From: Lachnospiraceae bacterium UBA7050
GTDB taxonomy: Bacteria > Bacillota > Clostridia > Lachnospirales > Lachnospiraceae
Reading direction: 5' to 3'
Length of the DNA: 64,000 nucleotides
NCBI GenBank assembly: GCA_002493905.1
Contig: DLAJ01000025.1
Location: 89,994 to 153,993, forward strand
Shown here: piece after piece, positions 58,730-64,000 of the stretch
Position numbering within the stretch: position 1 is the first letter of the stretch
Layout: each line of letters starts with the position of its first letter
The notes under the pieces: model-generated
Database searches by the model: none
The model's input: the letters and a program-made list of their open reading frames with translations, nothing else
What the model was told of the DNA's origin: nothing
Made by a program: the position numbers and the translations under genes

Positions 58730-61700
58730 ATGTTCGACCCGGCTAAAGCAGCATCAAACATTAAAGAAGAATTTATAGACTATATAGCAACTACTCACGC
58801 GTTTGCGAATCCCTCTTTGCAAGAGCAGTTTATTAGGGAGTTAAGAGCCAATATTGCTCGTGGTCCCCTGCTTGAAATTAAGGATGTTTTTAAGAGTGGC
58901 AAATCTATCGAGGAAATGATCGAGGATACCAATTGTCCTCTATCTCCGCTGTTCAGAGAGCTTGAAGCAGGCAAACCGAATGATAAGCTGCACTCGCATA
59001 AGCTTCCAATAACTCGGGATTTGTATTTGCATCAGGAAAAAGCAATTCGTGCCATCGTTGGTGGAAATAATGCTGTTGTTTCTACAGGTACAGGTAGTGG
59101 TAAAACAAACTGTTTCTTGATTCCTGTGCTAAATGAACTGTTAAGGGAAAAAGAGCAGGGAACTCTCGGCAAAGGGGTTCGTGCGTTGTTCATTTACCCA
59201 ATGAACGCGCTTGCAAACGATCAGATGAAGAACATCAGAGAAATCTTAATGTACTATCCCGACATAACCTTTGGTGCATATAATGGTGGTACGGAAAATG
59301 ATGAAGAAAGTGCCATCGCCGTTTATGAAGCTATGTTTGCAAAGGAAAAAGTGCCGGAACTTCGACATAGATTGCCTAACGAGATACTTTCTCGTGACGA
59401 AATGAAGAAAAATCCTCCGAATATCCTTTTCACCAACTACGCAATGCTTGAGCATTTGCTGTTACGTCCGAGGGATGACGTGCTTTTTTCTAATGCGGAT
59501 TTCAGATTCGTTGTTTTGGACGAAGCGCATATCTATACTGGTGCAACAGGTATAGAAACTTCAATTCTTCTGCGCCGATTAAAAGCAAGAATTTCAGCAA
59601 CAAAGGATACACGCTTTATCTTAACAAGTGCAACCTTGGGTAGTGATAGCAGCGTAGATGACGATATAATCACCTTTGCAGAAAATTTGTGCGGTGTAAG
59701 CTTTGATAAGCGTTATATCATCAGGGCAGAACGAGAACCGTATGTTCCAAACACGACGATCAAAGAATATCCTTCTAGACTATATGAAAAGTTAGCGGAC
59801 GGTGAAAACTTCGTATGGCAGGTTTTGAATGAATACAGCATTAATGTTGATAAGGATACAGATGAAAAAGAGTTATTGTATGATTTCTTACTAACCTCCA
59901 ATCTGTATCACACCTTGCGACTTCGCCTCAACGGTATATGCGAACTATCAGAGATCGGCGAAAAATTATCTGTTAGCACGAACGTGGCAATCGCATTTAT
60001 TTCGCTTTGCACCCGCGCGCAAAAAAACAAAAAATCCTTGATTGATGCTAGATACCACTTCTTTATCCGTAGCCTTGAAGGCTGCTATATCACTCTGAAC
60101 GGTGACAAAAAATTGTTCTTAAACCGTCAGAGAACTTATTTCAATAACGGCAATGAGTCTGCCGTATTAGAAGTTGCCGTTTGTGATGATTGTGGTAGAA
60201 TTGCATTAGTTGGCAAAATCGAAAATAGAAAATTGGTTCAAGCAAGCAAGCTTGAGGAAGAAGTCGAATATTATTATCTCGATTCCGATGACAATGCCGA
60301 TATTGAAGATGATGATATTGAGGGTGAAACCGACCAAAAGAAGGAAGTCTTCTATCTCTGCCCAATCTGCGGAGCGATTGTTGCTGAAAACGAGATTCAC
60401 AACCTGCCTTGCGATTGCAGTAAAGAAAATTATATCAAGATCATCAAGGCGAAAATTCTCAAAATTGGTGCAAGGTGCGGAAACTGTCACACAGGCCATT
60501 ATAAGAGATTGTATCTCGGTAACGATGCCGCAACGGCCGTTTTAGCAACTTCTTTGTATGAAGAACTTCCCGAAATTGAATATGTTGAAAGCGAAGAACA
60601 GAATAAAGCTAAAAACATTTTCGCAAAGGCAGCTATCTGTAACAAAAAGGTCGCGCGAAAGACAGGCAAACAGTTTTTGGCCTTCTCCGACAGCAGACAA
60701 GAAGCGGCAAAGTTTGCATGTTATTTAGGCAAGAGCTATAACGAGTTCTTGCGCAGACGTGGCATCTGCCGTATTATTGCGGAAAGAAAAAACGAAATAA
60801 TAGCGCATGAATACACAATATCTAATTTCGTTACCTTGCTCACAAATTATTTCACAGCCAAGAAAAGCTTTGCAAAGAGCAATTCGGATGAAAGTAATCT
60901 TACCTTGGATAGCCGTAAGAACGCTTGGGTTGCACTTCTCAACGAATTGGCTCGATATAACTCTACCACTTCACTAACGTCATTAGGACAAATACAATTT
61001 GAGTACAAAGGAAATTCTCCAGAGATTGTTCAGGTAATCGCAGATGAATATAATGCTGATCCCGTTTCAGTAAAGGCGTTGCTTGATCTATTAATTTTTG
61101 AAATCGTCAAAATGGGGGCGATATATACGGATTCTGACAGTGATATCGACGATAACGACCGAGAATACATATTCTTCACCCCATCGCAGAGATTTGTCGC
61201 TTTCATGCAATCTCCCGACAGAAAAAGATCAACAGTATCAAATTGGATGCCTAAAAGCAAGAGTAACGGAAACGGATACTATAAATCCAACCGCTTGTAT
61301 TATGTTTGCTCTACACTTGGTATCTCCGAGGAACGTGCGATTGAATTCTTAACGCAATACTTTGAATATCTTTCCGATCCCGAATGTGAAAATCCATATT
61401 GCATGGATGATTTGAACAAAGATGGCACTTATATATTGAGAGCAAAGCATTTTATCGTAAAGGTTAACGGATCTCCTAATACACATTGGTATCGTTGCAA
61501 GAAATGCGGTAAAATTACGCAGTTCAATTTAGGTCATTGCCCTTCCGTCAGATGCGAGGGAAAGCTTGTAGAAATTTCACCCGACGAAATCACTAGAGAT
61601 AATCACTTTGCCAAGCTGTATCTGAGTGATAGAATGTCACCCTTGCTTATTAAGGAGCATACTGCACAGCTCAGCAAAAAAGAGAGTGCCGAATATCAGG

Positions 61701-63577
61701 AACAGTTCATCAAAAAAGAAATCAATGCGCTTTCTTGTTCTACCACCTTTGAAATGGGTGTTGACGTTGGTGACCTTGAAACTGTATTCTTGCGAAATGT
61801 TCCGCCTTTGCCGTCCAACTACGCCCAACGTGCCGGACGCGCAGGTAGAAGTCTTGATGCCGCAGCATTTGTGCTTACATTTGCAAAGTTAAGTTCTCAC
61901 GATCTGGCATTCTTCAAAGAACCGAAACGAATGATTAATGGAACAATACTGCCTCCGTTATTCAAGGTGGATAATGAAAAGATTGCTCGCAGACATATCT
62001 ATGCAGTTGCTTTGAGCATATATTTTGCGGATCATGAGGATCAATACAATCACAACGATGCAGATAAATTCATAAATCTAAAAGGATACGAAGGATTTAT
62101 TGAGTGGATCAATCGCCATCCACAAAGATTATTGGACATGCTAAAGGCATCCATTCCTAAGCTTAATAATCTGCATAAACGCCTTGGAATTGACGATTTC
62201 TCTTGGATTGAAGAATTCAGCGGCAAAGATGGTGTGTTCACACAACTGCTTCAAGAGTATGAAAATAATATTCAAAACTTTGAAAAGCTAATCAGGCAAT
62301 TCAAGAGAGAAAACGATTTAACAAAGGCTGCCATGTGCGAAAGAAAGCTTCAACATTATAAGAAAAATAAGCTGATCGATTTCTTGGCTCGTGGCAACAT
62401 ACTACCGAGATACGGATTCCCCGTTAATACGGTAGAACTGCAGCAAAACACAACTGCAAATAATGTTTCCAAATTGAGGTTGAGCAGAGATTTGCAGATT
62501 GCAATAGCTGAATATGCTCCTTCTTCCGAGGTTGTCGCAGACGGCAGGCTTTATACGAGCCGCTATATCAAAAAGTCTGCAACAGGTAAGGATAAACAGG
62601 ATTGGCATACCGGCTATATCGGAGTGTGCCGCAACAAGAACTGCAATACTGTAAATTACAGCATCACTCCCATAACGAGCGAGGGAATTCCGTGTTCGTC
62701 TTGTGGTAGAAAACTGTTCAAGATGGATTTCTACGAGAGCATAGAACCTCGTTCAGGCTTTGTTGCCGAGCGGCAAGATAGAGATGTTCCCATGACTCGT
62801 CAAGAGAAGAATTACCATTCCGAGGATTATTACATTGGAAATATTGCTGCAAGAACCATAGACACGCACAGATATCTCTTTAACTCCATAGAGATTCAGG
62901 TTGAATCTACAACGAATGATTCCTTGATGGTGAAATCCGTTAACAATTTCTATGTTTGTCCTCTTTGTGGTTATGCTGTAGCGGCGGATGAAGGTATTGG
63001 AGAAAAAGAGATTGAGAAGCAAATGCGTGGCGGTGCATTGTCGGTAACAACAGCTAAAGCACATGAGAGCTTATATGGTCAGTATAACTGCAACTGCCAT
63101 GATCTTAGAAGACGCTATCTTCATCACGAATTCAAGACTGATGTCGCTAAAATATCTTTTAGATGCAACACCTCTGATTATAACACTATGGTGTCGGTTA
63201 TGTATGCTGTCTTAAATGCTATGGCAAAGGACTTAAATATCGAAAAGCGAGATATCAAAGCATGTTTGTCTTCAAAGCTCAACAATGGAATATCAGATCG
63301 CTCCATCGTTATTTACGATTCAGTTCCCGGCGGGGCAGGTCACTCAAGACGATTGGTAACAAAAGATGGAAAAATGCTACACAATATCTTGATGTCAGCG
63401 TTGAGATCGATGCAGGAGTGCAACTGTGAACCATCTTGCTATAACTGTTTGCGTAGTTATGAGAATCAAAAGATTCATGACTTGCTTGATAGAAAATTGG
63501 CTATCAAATTCTTACAGCAATTCGTAGGAACGGTTGAAACAATCGAGGATGATTCTTTAGATACAATACCATCCTAA
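58730..63577 (+). CDS. DEAH helicase with zinc clusters and DUF1998, DruE-like
   Basis: 1615 residues; GGAGGAG at the end of the previous gene is its ribosome binding site. Helicase core: Walker A STGTGSGKT (118-126), FIYPMNALANDQMKNI, FTNYAMLEHLLLRP, DEAH near 264-267, ILTSATLGSD near 300. The C-terminal RecA lobe has FLAFSDSRQEAAKF, then SCSTTFEMGVDVGDLETVF and QRAGRAGR near 1033. Between the lobes are Cys clusters (CDDCG near 485, CPICG near 543, CGNC near 583 and CKKCG before the second lobe). The C-terminal 400 residues hold VCRNKNCN, CSSCGRK, CPLCG, VIYDSVPGGAGHSRR and CNCEPSCYNCLRSYENQ, typical of DUF1998. Such proteins include DruE, DISARM components and the repair helicase MrfA; the length and partner favour DruE. 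Confidence 0.75.
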   Translation: MFDPAKAASNIKEEFIDYIATTHAFANPSLQEQFIRELRANIARGPLLEIKDVFKSGKSIEEMIEDTNCPLSPLFRELEAGKPNDKLHSHKLPITRDLYLHQEKAIRAIVGGNNAVVSTGTGSGKTNCFLIPVLNELLREKEQGTLGKGVRALFIYPMNALANDQMKNIREILMYYPDITFGAYNGGTENDEESAIAVYEAMFAKEKVPELRHRLPNEILSRDEMKKNPPNILFTNYAMLEHLLLRPRDDVLFSNADFRFVVLDEAHIYTGATGIETSILLRRLKARISATKDTRFILTSATLGSDSSVDDDIITFAENLCGVSFDKRYIIRAEREPYVPNTTIKEYPSRLYEKLADGENFVWQVLNEYSINVDKDTDEKELLYDFLLTSNLYHTLRLRLNGICELSEIGEKLSVSTNVAIAFISLCTRAQKNKKSLIDARYHFFIRSLEGCYITLNGDKKLFLNRQRTYFNNGNESAVLEVAVCDDCGRIALVGKIENRKLVQASKLEEEVEYYYLDSDDNADIEDDDIEGETDQKKEVFYLCPICGAIVAENEIHNLPCDCSKENYIKIIKAKILKIGARCGNCHTGHYKRLYLGNDAATAVLATSLYEELPEIEYVESEEQNKAKNIFAKAAICNKKVARKTGKQFLAFSDSRQEAAKFACYLGKSYNEFLRRRGICRIIAERKNEIIAHEYTISNFVTLLTNYFTAKKSFAKSNSDESNLTLDSRKNAWVALLNELARYNSTTSLTSLGQIQFEYKGNSPEIVQVIADEYNADPVSVKALLDLLIFEIVKMGAIYTDSDSDIDDNDREYIFFTPSQRFVAFMQSPDRKRSTVSNWMPKSKSNGNGYYKSNRLYYVCSTLGISEERAIEFLTQYFEYLSDPECENPYCMDDLNKDGTYILRAKHFIVKVNGSPNTHWYRCKKCGKITQFNLGHCPSVRCEGKLVEISPDEITRDNHFAKLYLSDRMSPLLIKEHTAQLSKKESAEYQEQFIKKEINALSCSTTFEMGVDVGDLETVFLRNVPPLPSNYAQRAGRAGRSLDAAAFVLTFAKLSSHDLAFFKEPKRMINGTILPPLFKVDNEKIARRHIYAVALSIYFADHEDQYNHNDADKFINLKGYEGFIEWINRHPQRLLDMLKASIPKLNNLHKRLGIDDFSWIEEFSGKDGVFTQLLQEYENNIQNFEKLIRQFKRENDLTKAAMCERKLQHYKKNKLIDFLARGNILPRYGFPVNTVELQQNTTANNVSKLRLSRDLQIAIAEYAPSSEVVADGRLYTSRYIKKSATGKDKQDWHTGYIGVCRNKNCNTVNYSITPITSEGIPCSSCGRKLFKMDFYESIEPRSGFVAERQDRDVPMTRQEKNYHSEDYYIGNIAARTIDTHRYLFNSIEIQVESTTNDSLMVKSVNNFYVCPLCGYAVAADEGIGEKEIEKQMRGGALSVTTAKAHESLYGQYNCNCHDLRRRYLHHEFKTDVAKISFRCNTSDYNTMVSVMYAVLNAMAKDLNIEKRDIKACLSSKLNNGISDRSIVIYDSVPGGAGHSRRLVTKDGKMLHNILMSALRSMQECNCEPSCYNCLRSYENQKIHDLLDRKLAIKFLQQFVGTVETIEDDSLDTIPS

Positions 63578-63587
63578 TTCAAAAAAC

Positions 63588-63620
63588 AAACGCTCTCCAT
63601 TCAAGTGATGGAGAGCGTTT
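63588..63620. terminator. Bidirectional terminator between helicase and transposase genes
   Basis: AAACGCTCTCCAT (63588-63600) and ATGGAGAGCGTTT (63608-63620) pair perfectly around a seven-base loop, with A-rich sequence on the left and T on the right. It serves the convergent helicase and transposase genes. Confidence 0.85.
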
Positions 63621-64000
63621 CAGACTGTAGACAAAGCGGCTCTGGAATTTACATCCCAGAGCCATTTTTCTTTTATCAAACGAATTGCGTTCAAAATAGA
63701 AATTTTGTGTGGTTTTCTCTCTTCCAGCAACCCTCGTTTTGACTTTATCTTTGCTAACTTTTTCAAATTCATACACGCAAATGTAAGCCCGACCTTCATT
63801 TCCATCCGGGCTTTTCCGTACATCTGTGTATATCGAAAACCATGATTCTCCTTTGCACTTCCAAAGAGTCTTTCTATGGTTTCTTTTCTCTTTGCATATA
63901 AAGCCTTCATTCCCAATGCCTGACGGATGTCTTCGCAGATTTCCATATATGGCTCCCATATATGACGAGTTACAGTTTGAAGTGCTATAATAAAGTTGTA
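63620..64000 (-). mobile_element. IS1182-type transposase, C-terminal part
   Basis: The frame enters from the right edge and stays open (starting YNFIIALQTVTRHIWEPYME) to a TGA at 63620; about 126 residues are seen. The sequence MKALYAKRKETIERLFGSAK, then HGFRYTQMYGKARMEMKV and FACMNLKKLAKIK, is the typical C-terminus of IS1182-group DDE transposases, with the catalytic Glu of ETIERLF. An ATG at 63946 is internal, not the start. The element lies tail-to-tail with the helicase gene and marks the right side of the island. Whether the rest is intact cannot be seen. Confidence 0.85.

Noticed and set aside
63579..63959. Alternative 126-codon frame in the transposase
   Set aside because: Another frame of the same DNA shows the IS1182 C-terminal motifs; this one shows none.
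1..64000. CRISPR arrays, tRNA or rRNA genes
   Set aside because: I saw no regularly spaced direct repeats of 25-40 bases with unique spacers, no cloverleaf with CCA-type end and no rRNA-like sequence. A dedicated search could still find a tRNA.

Overview
The window looks like chromosomal DNA of an anaerobic, Gram-positive Clostridia, most likely a member of the Lachnospiraceae. This rests on strong AGGAGG-type ribosome binding sites, TTGACA/TATAAT promoters, a class B sortase, a membrane-anchored pullulanase, a GerM-type lipoprotein, flagellar and chemotaxis genes, and a complete pst-pho locus. I do not assign a genus. From the left edge to about 54 kb almost every gene lies on the minus strand; only a TetR regulator breaks this. 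From argG onward (54.3 kb) genes read on the plus strand until a partial insertion sequence at the right edge.

Layout. 1-7.7 kb: an acidic protein fragment with a long promoter-driven leader, a CmpB-type membrane protein, a TauE-type transporter, a MacB-like ABC export set (ATPase, anchored CARDB-like protein, FtsX permease) and a family 2 glycosyltransferase. 7.8-16.5 kb: mixed housekeeping and accessory genes (mutY, a 5'-nucleotidase, a DUF1653 protein, two GNATs, an S66 peptidase, a RibD-like pseudogene, a MATE pump with a divergent TetR regulator). 16.5-23.4 kb: the phosphate regulon in the order pstS-pstC-pstA-pstB-phoU-phoB-phoR, with a Pho-box-like repeat upstream and a PstS whose two halves are in swapped order. 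23.6-32 kb: a TIR-membrane-DUF6273 protein, sortase B with a repeat linker, a chemotaxis receptor, an epimerase, a P-loop kinase and an AgrC-like kinase. 32-39.5 kb: pullulanase, a YqeY protein, a flagellin-like protein, a FlaG-like protein, a methyltransferase and a UDP-xylose-synthase-type decarboxylase. 39.5-47 kb: a co-directional run comEA - response regulator - histidine kinase - GerMN lipoprotein - comEC - holA. 47-55.6 kb: an EamA/YdcZ transporter, a solute-binding-like protein and arginine biosynthesis (argD, argB, a GNAT, an SseB-like gene, argC, and divergent argG with ArgR-like operators between).

The most interesting block is 55.7-63.6 kb. It holds two adjacent genes, visibly richer in A+T than their surroundings, under one promoter: a 922-residue protein of unknown fold and a 1615-residue DEAH helicase with several zinc-binding cysteine clusters and a C-terminal DUF1998-type region. 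The pair matches the layout of type III Druantia anti-phage systems (DruH-DruE). It lies against a partial IS1182-type transposase, as expected for a mobile defence island.

A second theme is non-coding. Short palindromes with three-base loops, often two or three in series, recur between genes. One copy has been absorbed into the coding start of a methyltransferase. A 12-base motif containing the Shine-Dalgarno core recurs just upstream of three unrelated genes. A terminator-like hairpin overlaps the ribosome binding site of the TauE gene.
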